Assembly (NCBI GenBank): GCA_021734475.1
Contig: JAIPIU010000007.1
Location: 16,699 to 80,698, forward strand
Source of the DNA: Candidatus Altimarinota bacterium
Lineage (GTDB): Bacteria; Patescibacteriota; Gracilibacteria; Absconditabacterales; Absconditicoccaceae
Reading direction: 5' to 3'
DNA length: 64,000 bases
The position numbers were made by a program, and so were the translations under genes. Positions 37,301-49,248 of this stretch are shown piece by piece. The notes below the pieces were generated by a model. The model saw only the letters and a program-made list of their open reading frames with translations, did no database searches and was not told the DNA's origin. How positions within the stretch are numbered: the first letter of the stretch is position 1; each line of letters opens with the position of its first letter.

Positions 37301-38777
37301 ACTGTAAAATAGCTTGTTTAATATCAGTTCTATCTTGTTTTATATAGTCCTCTCTATTTTGAGTATAAAATTCCAATTTATTATAATAAAGCTGATTGAC
37401 CATTTCTTGTACAGTAAAAATTAGAACTCATACCGCCAAACCTATCACCAATCAAATTGCATTTCAAACACCAGGAACAACAGATCAAGCTGCTGCTCAT
37501 ATATAAGATGCACTTAAAATAATTCAAAGTTCTAAGACAATGGAAGCTGCACCCATAGCTAATTCAAAATAAGCTTTATCTTTTTTTACAGAAGCTCTAG
37601 CTTCATTAACTTTTGCAATAAATTCAGCTTCACTCATAGATTCTCTTCGCATCCAGACATCAAAACCAAAAAATGCTAAATCCAACGCTCCAAAACAAGA
37701 TAATCATTTCAAAAAAGGAGACATTTTTTTACCATATCTCAAAACTTTTGAAAAAGCTTTAATATTTCAGACATCATCCATATCAGTCAAAATAGCTATT
37801 ACTCTTTTATCTATATTTTCTATACCATTATCAGATAGAATTCAGACTATTTTATCAACTGATTTTTCTTTTGCTATTAGCTGAAAAACATCTTCATTTA
37901 ATTCTGCTAATTTAGCCGCTGTTTTAGCATCCAAAGAATTTAAAACATTGTAAGGAATATCTTTTCATAACTTACCTCGAGAATCCCAAGCACTAATAAA
38001 TTCTTCATCTCACAATCATGCAGAAATTTCAGCAAATTTTTTAGATGACTTATCAAGATTATTTCTTGCTGCTCTAGAAATTTTTGGATTCACTTTTTCT
38101 TTATCAAAACGACTTACAGTTTTTTCCATTTGTTTTTTTATACTTTCTATCTCTTGTTTTGCTGATTTTGTAGTTAGCTCAAAATCTAATTCTTTTTGAA
38201 GTTTCATACTATTATATTTATTTACAGATCATTCCATAGCTTTCCAAGCAGTAGCTCAAGTCACACCAGTAATTACTCAGCTTTCTAGTGAATTATTATT
38301 AACATCAGTATCTTTATTTTCATCTAATTCTGTAGAATTCTCATCAGTATCTTTATTTTCAGAAGACTCATCATTTCATCAATCATCAGATGTTCAATTA
38401 GATTCTTGATTATCATTTTGATTTTCATCTCAATCGGTTTCTTGATTATCTCAAGGAACAACTTCATCTTTAAGTTTATTTAAACTTTCAGCAGTTTTGG
38501 ATCTAATAATAATAGATTGTTTTTCTTTCAAAAAATCAAAAATAGTATTTGCCATACTTGGCGTAACTATACCAAGAACATTTCTCCATCGTCCCAAATC
38601 ATCCAAATCTTTCAAAGTCTTTCATTCCAAATCAATATTAGATGTCATTATTTTCTTCAATTTATCTTCTATAGGCAAAATTGTCAAAGATTTTAACCAT
38701 CCAAGTTCTTTTTTAAATTCTTGGATGTAACTTTGAGCAAGTTCTAATTTTACACTTTCAATATTTTTATCCACCAT
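34398..38777 (-). CDS. Giant protein with central hydrophobic region, 1459 aa
   Basis: Start ATG at 38777 and TAA at 34398-34400; every internal break under the standard code is a UGA. Residues 1-100 are helical, 105-155 form an Asn/Asp/Gln/Ser-rich linker, and 406-460 contain a long Gly/Ala-rich hydrophobic stretch (IVLELGIILSASYIGAAAG, VIGLAVGVLIFTV) that could span the membrane twice. The rest is Lys/Asn/Asp-rich and helical up to the C-terminus. I recognise no domain. It lies 17 bp upstream of the VanY gene and 2 bp after the 1063-residue gene, so they form an operon. Confidence 0.8.
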
Positions 38778-38779
38778 AT

Positions 38780-41700
38780 TTATGTAATTTTAGTAAATAC
38801 CTTAAACATATTTTTTAATAATAATGCTATATCATCAGAATTACTTATCAATTTTTTTCAAGCAGTATCAATTTTACTAACAATCTTATTTATATCGTCC
38901 AATTTAACATATTTCAAAAAGTTTTGATCTTGAGATGCTATTCTTAAAGAATATTTTAGTTCATCAAAATTTCATTCACTCATAGCTTTTTTTATCAAAT
39001 CTGATCAAGGAACATTTACTTCTAGCATCCTATGTAATTTAGCCATAGATGACATATCAAATCAATTATCACTAAATCTTATAAGTGCTCTATATTCTAT
39101 ATCAGAAAAAGTATTTGCTCTAAGTTTCATATTTTCCAAACTTTTTATAGAATCTTCATAATAAGCTTTTATATGTCTACTATAATTAGGTGATCATGGT
39201 TTTATCTTATCCAACTCTTTTTTCATTATATTCAATTCCAAGTCAACTCTACGTCCAATATCTTTGATTTTGACATCATCAATCACATCAATTTTGGGTT
39301 TATTTATTACTTTTCTAATATTTTCTATTTCTATATTTATTTCAGCAGCACTTGATAATTTTCAGATTTTTTTAGATAATTTTTTAGCAAGTTTAGGTAA
39401 CTCTTTTTCTGGAACATCATCAAGATTTATTTGATCTATATTTTTAATTAATTTTTCTAAATCAGTTTTTGAAAACATTTTAGTATTTGTAACTAAATCA
39501 AATAATTTAGATTGTTTATTAGTCAAAGAAGCTATTTTAGATTCATATAATTTAGCAAGTCTCAAAGATTCATCGAAATTATTTAATACCAATCAATTAA
39601 AGCTTCTATTATCAAAATATTTAGCTAATAATTTCCAATCATCATCAATCATTGTTTTATCTGAAAAAGCTTTCTTTAAAAGTTTTCATTTTTTCCAACC
39701 AACATCTTTAGTAAATAATCCATCTTTACTATTAAATCGTCTATCTTTTATTTTTTGAGTTGTTCTAATCTGACTTCAGTCAACAATTTCTTGAGCTTTT
39801 TTAAGCGATATTTTTCATTTCCCTAATTCATCCACAAGCTTCTGAGGTCCATCAGCTTCACCAAAAAACATTCTTCTAAGTGATCATGATGGTCAACGAT
39901 ATTTTCATCATATCTTTCTAGCAGTTCATAAAGAGGCTTGATAAACCTTTCCAGGAACAGTTACTGGTGATAATAAAGTATACTTCAACATAGTTCACGG
40001 ATATTTTTTGAATGCTATAACTAAACCTGTAATTACAGCAATAGGAGCAACTCAAGTCAATAACCATCATAATCCAGAAAATATTTCTCATTTAAACAAT
40101 TTCCCAAATCATTTTCACATATTTTTGAACATATCTTCAAACAACTTAGTGAATCTAATAATTACACTTCCATCATCCGATTTTACCATTTCATATATAT
40201 TTACTCATATTTCCAATTCTTTTTTTAGAGCAAAATAATTATTCATAAATTGTTTCAAAGATGTTACATCAGCAGCAGTCATTTCTCAACTAGCTATTTT
40301 TTGTTTTAATCCGGGAATATTTTCTCTAATTACTTTCAATAATGGTAATATAGTCGAGTTCTTTAAGAGCTCCTCTTTATTAGCATTTTCTGTATTAAAT
40401 AATCTTTTATACATATCAAACATTCTATCTTCTGCTACAATTTCCAAATCTTTTATATCATCCACTATTTTATCACAAGATTTAGAGAGTTGCTTCTCGT
40501 TTTCTGTTTCCAAAGATCCGTCTCATATATCATCTTCACATCTTTTAATTATATCATCTCAATCACTTCAATCTAATATATAATCTCTCTTATCATCACA
40601 TTCTTGAACTATCTCAGTAGTATCTTCATTCATTTCTCAAGACATAATATTATATTTATCCAAAATTGAATAAGCATTTATAATCTTTCATTCTCTAAAA
40701 GATTTGTAATCCAAATCGTCTTTTATGTTTCTTTCAAATCGTTCATCATCATCCAATGCTTCTTGATGATCTTCAAAATCTCATTTATCTGTTTCAAATT
40801 TTTTCTTAGCAATGGCATTTATAAGTTCTCATTCCTTAGTTTTCAAAAATACAGTAACTCTCATTTGTTGTCTAAAAAAAGCTTTTAATTCAGATATACG
40901 AGCTTGAGGATCTGAATCAATCCAAGCTGAAAATTTCTCCTCTAAATTATTTCAAACACCAAAAGTAGTCCAAGAAGGCAATATTTCTAGAAATGATTTT
41001 AAAGCTCATCAAACTTTACTTCTAAGTCGACTCAAAACTTTTGTTTTTATTTCTTGTGTATTTTTTTGATACAAATCTACTTCTATTCACCATTCCGAGA
41101 GAATACTATCTACATCGCTAAAACTATTATCCATACAGAATGGAACCAATCATTTCAAAGATTTTCATCATAACTCTTGAGAAATAGAGTCCATATCAGA
41201 ATCATCTTCCCATCAATTTTCTATTTCTTTTGCAAATATATTATTATAGAGTCAGTCTACATTATCTCCAAATTTTTCATATTTTTCTGCTTCTTCAGGA
41301 TTATTTTCAACAAATTCTTCATAAGATCCTATTTTATCTTGATTTTCATCATGATTATCTGTTCAACTCTCTTTTCAAAATTTATTCATTAACCATTTAA
41401 TACCAAAAAAAGCTCCCAATCATATTCACGTCCATTTTAAAAACTTACCAAATCAACTTTTCCAAAACCCTTTCTTCTCTTTTTTATCTCAATCATCCCC
41501 TTCTTTTTCTTCTTTATTTTTTTTTCTTCTTCTAAAAAGAGCTATTATTCATACTACAGCCAATCAAATTCCAGCAGTTTTCCAAGGATTTTCTTTTACT
41601 CGTTCAATAGTTTTTCATCATTTCTCTTTAACCTTCTCCCAAAAAGTATTACTTTGAGGTTGAATTTCTTTCAATTGTTTTTCGTATATATCAAGTTCTT

Positions 41701-41971
41701 TTCTAATTTCATTAGTTACAGTAATATCTTGCTCCAAATCAGCAAGCTCTCTAGTTTGTTTTATAAGTTCCTGTGTCTCTTCTTTTTTCTTTTTGATTTC
41801 CAATTTTTTCTCCTCTATTTCTTTATTTTTACGATCAAATTCAGCTTGTTCAAGATTAGCCTTATTTTTATTTAAATCTACAATTTCTTGATTTAAATCA
41901 TCGACAGATTTCTTGATTTCATCAAGATTTCATTTTATTTGTTGAATTTTTTCAACACTAGTTTCTACCAT
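38780..41971 (-). CDS. Giant membrane protein with N-terminal coiled coil, 1063 aa
   Basis: ATG at 41971, TAA at 38780-38782. Residues 1-110 form an uninterrupted Glu/Lys/Gln coiled coil. Membrane helices lie near 128-146 (followed by FRRRKKNK), near 175-193 (GLGAFFGIKWLMNKF) and near 630-655 (LLTGVAPIAVITGLVIAF). Asp/Glu/Lys-rich helical regions fill the rest. No recognised domain. As first gene of the unit it probably sets the membrane complex to which the 1459-residue protein and the VanY peptidase belong (inference). Confidence 0.8.
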
Positions 41972-42029
41972 TAGTTTTTTTAGATACTAAAATTTACTCC
42001 TAAATATTATATCCAAAAGCTACTTTAAA

Positions 42030-42060
42030 ACAAAAAAGTCCTGAATAATTCAGGACAAAT
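42030..42060 (-). terminator. Terminator of sufS
   Basis: GTCCTGAA / TTCAGGAC stem with a three-base loop and six U on the minus strand, 40 bp after the sufS stop. Confidence 0.85.
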
Positions 42061-42098
42061 AATTGACATATTTACAAAATACATATAAACTTAAAAAA

Positions 42099-43301
42099 TT
42101 AAGTTAATATTTCTTCTAAAGCCTCAAAAAACTGATTTATATCATCTTTTGTATTATACACATACAAACTCATTCTACATGTTCAATTTTTACCTAAAAA
42201 TTTATGTAAAGGATAAGCACAGTGACCGCCACAACGTACACAGATATTCTTTTCAGCAAAAGCCTCTCATACAATATTTTGATTTGTATTGGTCATTATA
42301 TTAAAAGAAAAAACTCACACTCTAGAATCTATGTCTTTTGGTCAAACTATACTAATTTTATTACCCAAAGCAGCAAATCAATCCAATGTATGCTTCATAA
42401 GACTCTCTTCATGTTTATGTATTGCTTCAATTCATCATATAGATTTTATATATTCAATAGCTTTTGATAAACTAACAGCTCAAATAATATTAGGAGTTCA
42501 ACTTTCAAATTTATCATTTGATTGAAAAAATTCAAAAGAATCTTGATTTACATCTCTAACTGTTCATCATCATCCAAACATTGGCATCAATTTCTTAATC
42601 CAGTCTAGTTTTAGATAAACTACACCTATTCAAGTATAGGCCATCATTTTATGTCAAGTAAATACTAAACAGTCACATCATATATCTTGAACATCTACTG
42701 CTATATTAGGTACAGATTGAGATCCATCAACAATAAAAAAAGTTTCAGGATTTAGTTTTGATTTTATTTTTTTCATATCATATATTTTTCATGTAACATT
42801 CGAAACATGACCACATGCTACAAGTTTAACAGTTTTATCGTATTTTTTATCAAAATCACTCCAATTTATATCAAAATCATTTCATATCTCAAAAAATTTA
42901 ATATTCAAACCAAACTGCTGCCCTAAAATCATCCACGGTAATATATCAGAATGATGTTCCCATATTCACAACAAAATCGAATCTCATTTTTTCAAAAAAC
43001 CAGAATTTATCAAAGATTGAGCAATAATATTAATTCAATATGTAGCATTGTAAGTATAAATCACCTCAGAAGCCTTACAATTTATAAATTCTCAAACCAA
43101 AATTTTTGATTGATGATAAAGTTCCTCTGATTTTTCAGACAAAGAATACAATCATCTGTGTATATTAGAATAATCTTTTGATACAAAATCTGATACTCAA
43201 TCTATTACATAGGCAGGTTTTTGAGTACTAGCAGCATTATCAAGATATACTAATCATTTATTATTAGCAAATATAGGAAAATCAGATTTTAAATTTTTCA
43301 T
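42099..43301 (-). CDS. sufS: Cysteine desulphurase SufS
   Basis: A 400-residue class V aminotransferase-fold enzyme. Seen are YLDNAASTQKP, VTYNAT-like EVIYTYNATYG, the PLP lysine mot TGHKMMAYTGIG, and the group II active-site cysteine in RCGGHCAYP. It extracts sulphur from cysteine and passes it to SufU-type scaffolds (7132). The short loop before RCGGHC is typical of SufS rather than IscS. It is monocistronic. Confidence 0.92.
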
Positions 43302-43380
43302 ATCACTAAATTAAATAATAAATTTTTATCTACGTTTATCTATGTTTATCTACTATTTATCGCAAAGCTTTTATCAATAT

Positions 43381-44220
43381 TTATTTTTTTCTAACAATCA
43401 CCATATTTCAATCCAAGCTTCATAAGTCTATTTCCTGAAACCTAGAAAAATCATCAGCGTATTTTATCAAAAAATCATACATATCCAATTGCTGTTTTAT
43501 ATCTTTTTTGAAGTTTAAGTAAACTACTTTTGAATTTTTATTAAAAACTCACGCTCTAGCTGATCAAGGAAAATAAACGAAACGAAAATCATTACCAAAA
43601 AACTGAATTATAGAATTCATATTCATCTCAAATTCATTGAAAGAATAATCAAAAAATAGTCATTTCAAATTATCTAATCCAGAAAGATATCATGGCAACT
43701 CTATTTGAACTACATCTCTTCATAAGCTATTTCAACTATATAGCAAAAAAGTATATCATTTATACAATCCCCAAACTTTATCATGTATGATTACACGAAA
43801 ATTTAGATCATCAAAAATAACATCTACATCCAAAGTGTTTTTACTAGAAAAAGAAAATTCAATATCACTAACCATAGGAAATCTTTGCCTTACAAGATCT
43901 AGTATATCAGATTTTTTAAAAAACTTCAAAATATAATAATTTTCTCCTTTCGTCTGAGTTTTTATTATTTTATACAAAGCAGGATCATCAAATTTTTCTA
44001 TACTTACACTAGAATAATTTACATTATAAATGTAATAATCAGGTTTGAATAAAGTAGACCTAAAAAGATATATCACAAAATAAATAAACACAAAAACCAA
44101 GGAAAATATCCAAATAAACTTTAAAATAGATTTTATCGGTATTTTAAAAGGAAGTCTGAATCTCCTCATAGACCTCCTATATTTTTTTCTAAATTTTTTC
44201 TGTTTAACTATATTTATCAT
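43381..44220 (-). CDS. FtsQ/DivIB-like cell-division protein
   Basis: A 279-residue bitopic protein: highly basic cytoplasmic tail (MINIVKQKKFRKKYRRSMRRF), one membrane helix (about 37-56), then a POTRA-like segment (VSIEKFDDPALYKII..., FPMVSDIEFSF) and a beta-rich domain. The plan is that of FtsQ/DivIB, the divisome scaffold linking early and late division proteins. Sequence identity to known FtsQ is low, as usual for this family. No other division genes are adjacent. Confidence 0.65.
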
Positions 44221-44227
44221 TCTAAAT

Positions 44228-44719
44228 TTAAGCTATCATTGCAAAATAGTAAATTATATAAGTCAAAATCACACCAAAAATCACTCATCATATAACTTCA
44301 AATGGAGTATGTCAAATTCTTTCTTTCAATGGTAATTTTTCATTTTTAGTCAAAACTCATTGTAAATCTATTCTCAAATCATTTATATAATGAGCATGTT
44401 GACCAGCTTCATATCTAAGATTCATTGCATCATAAGCAAAAAGAATAGAAAATGCTACAGCTACAGCAAATAAAACACTATCAAAACCAGTTTCCAACAA
44501 AGCAAGCATTGTTGCACTAGTAGCTATTCAACTATGAAAAGATGGAAATCATCATGAAGTAAAAATATGTCACCAATAAAAACGTCTATATTTTATAGAA
44601 TCTATAATTACTTTAGTTCATTGAATAATTAATCAAACCACAAAAATTATAAAAATAGGATACATTTTTATTCATTCTTGTAAGAGATTATTGATAGATC
44701 AATAAATATGATTCCACAT
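44228..44719 (-). CDS. Divergent PAP2 family membrane protein (DUF212/YuiD-like)
   Basis: A 163-residue membrane protein. Conserved features of the DUF212 family are present: QGTKVIIDSIKYRR after helix 1, TSGGFPSFHSGIAT (phosphatase-like SGGMPSSHSA), FAYDAMNLRYEAGQHA, and a final GHTPFEVIGGVIFG. Members are thought to act on isoprenoid or lipid phosphates. The chosen ATG (44719) adds a short N-terminal helix; an internal ATG at 44665 is possible. Confidence 0.85.
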
Positions 44720-44845
44720 ACAAAAAAATCAACATATAAACACATTTTTTTGATAATGATATTTAGCGAAATTGCAAACAAAATATTTCTTGTTTTTTAA
44801 CTCCAAAATAATACGCTATAACTTGTTTTATAATATATAAAAAAA

Positions 44846-45646
44846 ATGAAAATCAGAATTCTTGTAAATCTAATCCTAATATCATTCCTTTCTATTTTTA
44901 TAAATTACAATGTATCTTTAGCTTACAATTCTTATCAAAGCACAGATAATATATTAGAAATGATAGATACTAAGATGCAAAAATTTAGTCAGAATGATCA
45001 GATAAAAAAATATAATCTATTTATTAATATAATTCAAAAAGCTAAAGATAAATCAAAAAAGCAAACAGACAAAGATAAATATTCATATATTCTATCACAC
45101 TTCAACAATAACTTAAATAAAATAAAAAATCCTGAACCAGAAACTACAAACGTTACCAATATAAATCAAGAAACTATCCAAAATCAACGACTAGAACTAC
45201 ACAATCAAGAAAGATCAATTTTAGGCCTAAATTCATTTATTATAAACGAAAATTTAAATAATACGGCTCAAAAACGAGCAAATTATCTAGCTAAAATAAA
45301 TAATTCAACTCATAAAAGAAAAGTTTCAGACTGATATTATAATTATGATAGTATCAAATCTTGGTTTCAAGAAAATTGAGTAAGTTTTGCTAAAGAAGAA
45401 AATTGAATAGCAAGTTTTTCTGAAAATATAGCACGACAAACTTTTAAATGCACTCAAAACGATTGTACAGATTACTTTTTATGACAAATCAACAAAGCAT
45501 TTCAATTTTTTATGGACGAAAAATATAAATCATACAAAGCACATTATAATGCTATAGCTAGTCCCTATTTTCAAGAAATATGATTTTGATATGCCAAAGT
45601 ATGAAATAGATTTTTCATAGTCACACACTACTGAAAATTTAAATAA
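44846..45646 (+). CDS. Secreted CAP-domain (SCP/PR1-like) protein
   Basis: A 266-residue exported protein: signal peptide (ILVNLILISFLSIFINYNVSLA), a helical Lys/Gln-rich region (about 30-110), then a CAP domain with LHNQERSILGLNSF, AQKRANYLAKINNSTH, FSENIA and a C-terminal IGFGYAKVGNRFFIVTHYG. CAP proteins of bacteria occur in sporulation, adhesion and wall-associated roles. The UGA-Gly codons in the second half are needed to complete it. Confidence 0.85.
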
Positions 45647-45739
45647 AACATATATACAATTGACTAATTATATTTTTATTGACTTTTACTTGTATTTTTT
45701 TATAAACTACAAGCTTTTTTATTGTTATAAGAAGATATT

Positions 45740-47131
45740 ATGACAGAATTAATGAGACAGAGTAACGAATGATTCAAATATAATCAAATCCAAGCTATAC
45801 AAAATCTTACTAAAGAAAATTTAGAAGATGAAATATTTAAAAGATGACCAGTAGTCGCTATATTTTGATGACAACTATGAGATGAAGGTAAAGGTAAAGT
45901 AACATCTCAATTCAAAAATGTAGATTATGTTGCAGTATGACCATGATGATGAAATGCATGACATACAGTCGTTTGTACAAACTGAAAATCTATCGCTCTA
46001 CACGAATTACCATGATGAGCTATAATAGAAAATGCAAAAGTTTATATGTGACAATGAAGAAGTGTAAATATTTCATGACTTTACAAAGAGATCAGAGAAC
46101 TAGAAGAAAATTGATATAATATGAAAAATAAAATAATTATAGCCTGAAATGCTCAAATAATATTCGACAATCTACAAAAAAAACTAGACAGAATAATAGA
46201 ATGATTAAAATCCAAAAAAGTTTGAACAACAGCTAAATGAATTTGACCTACAGCTGCTCTAAAAGCACTAAGAACATGACCAAATTTCAATATATTATTA
46301 AACGATAATCCTGATCAATTAAATGAATTTATGAAAGTAAATTGTAATTTATTTAATGGATTAAATATTGATGAATTGATGAAAGAAATCCAAGAAGAAA
46401 AAGAATTATTACAAAATTTGATTGATGAGGGATATATACAGATAGATTCTACAAATATGATATTAAATCAAGCAGCACATGAAAACAAAAGAATTCTGAT
46501 AGAACTTTCTCAATCAGCAATGTTGGCTGCAGATGGTTGAATGTATCCTTACAACACATCCAATGATACTTCAGTAAACTGAGCTATGAGTGCTTTGAAT
46601 CTACCAGAAGTAAATACAAGAATAGCTGTATTCAAATCAATCAAATCAAAAGTTTGATGATGATTTTTCCCAACAAAATTTGAAGATGAAGAATTCGCAG
46701 AAAATTATAGAAAAAAATCTGGTGAATACTGAGCTACTACCAAAAGACCAAGAGACGTTTGACATATAGATACTGTAGAGGGAAGAAAAGTACTAAAAAC
46801 CAATAGAACAGATATAATAGTTTTTACAAAAACAGATCTTCTAAAAGAGTTATGAACAAATGCAAAAATATGAGAAAAATATATAGATCAAAGAGATTGA
46901 AAAGAATACATAAACGAAATACCAGCTACCAAAGAACAATATGAAAACATACAAGTAGAATATAGTTCAGCTTTTGATTTATCAAAAGACATTATTTGAA
47001 TCCAAAATCCTGAAGATCTACCAGAAGAATATACAAAATACATAGATTACTTGTTTGATAAATTAGAATTTGATGGTAATGTATTACTAGGTACATGACC
47101 ATGTCCACAAGAATTTATGGTTTATAAATAA
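45740..47131 (+). CDS. purA: Adenylosuccinate synthetase
   Basis: A 463-residue PurA: GQLGDEGKGK (GTP-binding loop), GPGGGNAGHTV, GTTAKGIGP (IMP-binding) and a C-terminal GTGPCPQEF. It makes adenylosuccinate from IMP, Asp and GTP. Unlike purM it uses UGA freely, including in the GTP loop. It carries about 30 extra N-terminal residues before the first strand. Convergent with the 3D-domain gene, with one base between the two stops. Confidence 0.92.
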
Positions 47132-47132
47132 T

Positions 47133-48617
47133 CTATAATTTTCAATTAATAATTTCCCTAGTTTTTGGACCCAAATAACCACACAAAGCTATTGAATTTC
47201 AACTTACCCAAAGCTCATTATTTTTCTGAAATTGACACAAAGAATTGATCACACTAACAGAATACACTCAATCTATTTTTCACTTATACAAATTTTCTCA
47301 CGACAAAAATTTCTGTAATATCCTGATTTCTCAATTTTGATCTCATTTTTTATATGGCCTATAAAACTGAAACACATTTCCCTTTTGTTCTTTTTTTTGC
47401 TCACTAGACTGTCATTCCGGTGCTTGTACTTCGCGAAGTCGAAGGGTTATTGTGGAACTGGAACCGGAATCTACTTTTTTTTCTTTCAAAATCAATAATC
47501 CCTCATTATCACTCACCAACATATTTAACTTATTTCTAGTACTAGGTCCAAGCCATCATCTAGCGGATACATTTTTATCATCAGATTTTAATATTCACAT
47601 TTTTAGTTGAAAATCATATACAGCAGATATAGTGTTATTATCATAAATTCAATTTATTTCTCCTTTATGTATTCATAAATTAATCAGTACAGTTTGTAAA
47701 GTTTTGATTAAATCAGATTTATTACCCCTCTTAAAAGGATAATTAAAATATTGATTAGACACATCTACGACAATATTTGAAGAATAATTTTTTGCTATCT
47801 TTTTGAGATTAGAAATATTTCAAACTTCTCGTAAATCATCAGGGAATAGTCATTTTTGTTTAATTTCTTCCTTCATCCTAAAACTTGTTGAAGTAGAAAA
47901 ATATCAACAATATTTACTAGATTTATACGAAAGTCATCTAGCTACTTGATAACTACATAAAGCACTCTTGGTTTCTTTTCCAAAATACCCAGTCTGTCTA
48001 CCATCTTTCAAAAAACCTAACTTAATAAGATATTTTTGTAAAGTAGATACCCAAATATCACTTCTACCCTCCTGAAGGTTGACTACCCACAAAGCAATAT
48101 CAAAAAAGTTTTTGTAAATAGCTATTTTATCCATATCAAATCAGATTTTTATTTTCTGTTTTTTTATCAAATCATTGTCACAAAAATATCCAGTCAATGT
48201 CTGTTTTCCAAAAGTTAAAGCTCTAACTAATCCTTCTTCTCATTTTCACATCCAGATATCTATACGATCACCATTGTGTCATCTTTCACCAGCATGTACT
48301 ATTGCACCTCATCTATCCGCAATTTAACCAATTCCCAAGCCTGGAAAATATACAATACTTCCAAAAGTATAAGAACTAGGAGCTGCTAACATACCATTAA
48401 AAACTTTTTTTCATCAAGCTCAAGCTATTCAGTTTCAGTTTAATATTTTTTCTTCTATAGCATTTCATTTATAATAAAAATCCTGATTATCCAACGGAGA
48501 ATAATATGCTGTCACTACGAAAGTCCTCTCTTCACACTGACTTTCCACATCAAAAGCCAAACTAAATCAGAAATAAAACCCTAATATAATAAACAAAAAC
48601 ACAATTCTAAATTTCAT
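47133..48617 (-). pseudogene. Secreted 3D-domain / peptidoglycan-binding protein interrupted by an in-frame TAA
   Basis: One frame from ATG 48617 to TAG 47133-47135 (494 codons) broken only by TAA at 48324-48326. It encodes a signal peptide, a 3D domain (VYFPGLGIG | IADRGGAIVHAG, RIDIWMWKGEEGLVRALTFG) and three PG_binding_1-like repeats (LQKYLIKLGFLKDGRQTGYF; LQTVLINLGIHKGEINGIYD; LQKFLSREGNLYKGKIDGVY). The stop falls where a lysine or valine is expected between two conserved glycine-rich motifs, and both flanks keep strong conservation. Possible causes are a recent nonsense mutation, a sequencing or assembly error, or readthrough. A GC-rich palindrome lies in a linker of the same gene. Confidence 0.75.
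47411..47471. repeat. GC-rich palindromic element inside the 3D-domain gene
   Basis: About 60 bp bounded by TTCCGG-type inverted ends (GTCATTCCGG at 47411 and CCGGAAT at 47464) with a core hairpin ACTTCGCGAAGTCGAAGG. It is much richer in GC than the surrounding gene and is read through in frame as a linker between peptidoglycan-binding repeats. Its core matches 49117-49142. Confidence 0.6.
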
Positions 48618-48722
48618 AAATATTATAATTTAAAAATAAATATCACCAATCTTTTAAATTTTAAAAGAGCTATTGCAAATAATTTTATATCTTGAAACTG
48701 GACATAAATTTCATAATATATA

Positions 48723-48763
48723 CGTGTACAAAACGTCTATACGTTTTTACACTTTAATGTTTC
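48723..48763 (+). repeat. ACGTTT-rich interspersed repeat, copy d
   Basis: Contains ACGTTTTTACACTTTAATGT, a two-base variant of copy b at 25282, again shortly before a start codon. Confidence 0.5.
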
Positions 48764-48774
48764 ATTACTATTTA

Positions 48775-48960
48775 ATGTGACTTGAAAAAAAAGTAAATAA
48801 ACGACTAATAGATTTTATTATATGATGATCAATATTTAAATTGGTCAAATGAGAATTAAAACTAAAAAAAAGAAGATCTTGACTAGATAAAGTCAAAGGT
48901 TTTTTTGATGCCTGAGTAAAAGAAATCAAAAAAGATATAGATAAAATTAGTAATTGATAG
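48775..48960 (+). CDS. Small basic protein, 61 aa
   Basis: Frame ATG 48775 to TAG 48958-48960 with five UGA-Gly, very rich in Lys, no membrane helix; two amphipathic helices are likely (KRLIDFIIGGSIFKLV and GVKEIKKDIDKI). A perfect terminator 28 bp downstream supports expression. No family recognised; invisible under the standard code. Confidence 0.55.
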
Positions 48961-48986
48961 TTTATAGTTTATAATTATATAGTCTT

Positions 48987-49013
48987 TAATTCCACATATG
49001 TGGAATTTTTTTT
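48987..49013 (+). terminator. Intrinsic terminator
   Basis: Palindrome TTCCACATATGTGGAA followed by eight T, downstream of the 61-residue gene. Confidence 0.85.
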
Positions 49014-49248
49014 ATTTTCATAGCAATAAATACATTTTTATTTAGCTGTAAAGATTACATAGATTAGCAAATTTGTCAAAATGAAATGGCGGATCATTTT
49101 GACTAGACTTTTTGAACTTGTCCTAAGCGAAGTCTTAGGGTACTTTTTGTGGTAATGACAAAAGTATTTTGTCGTCTGGGGGCAAAACCCCAGTAAACAT
49201 TAAATTAGATTCCTTCTTCCAAAAATAATCCAGGAACGATTAGAAAAA
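49014..49248. other. Intergenic region with GC-rich hairpins
   Basis: No gene seen. It contains the palindromic core at 49117-49142 and a second hairpin CTGGGG/CCCCAG at 49177-49194. It lies between convergent ends of the 61-residue gene and alr. Confidence 0.6.
49117..49142. repeat. Second copy of the GC-rich palindromic core
   Basis: CCTAAG/CTTAGG stem around loop CGAAGT, flanked by CTTGT and GGGT as in the copy at 47423-47448. The two stems differ at two base pairs, both compensated. Confidence 0.65.
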
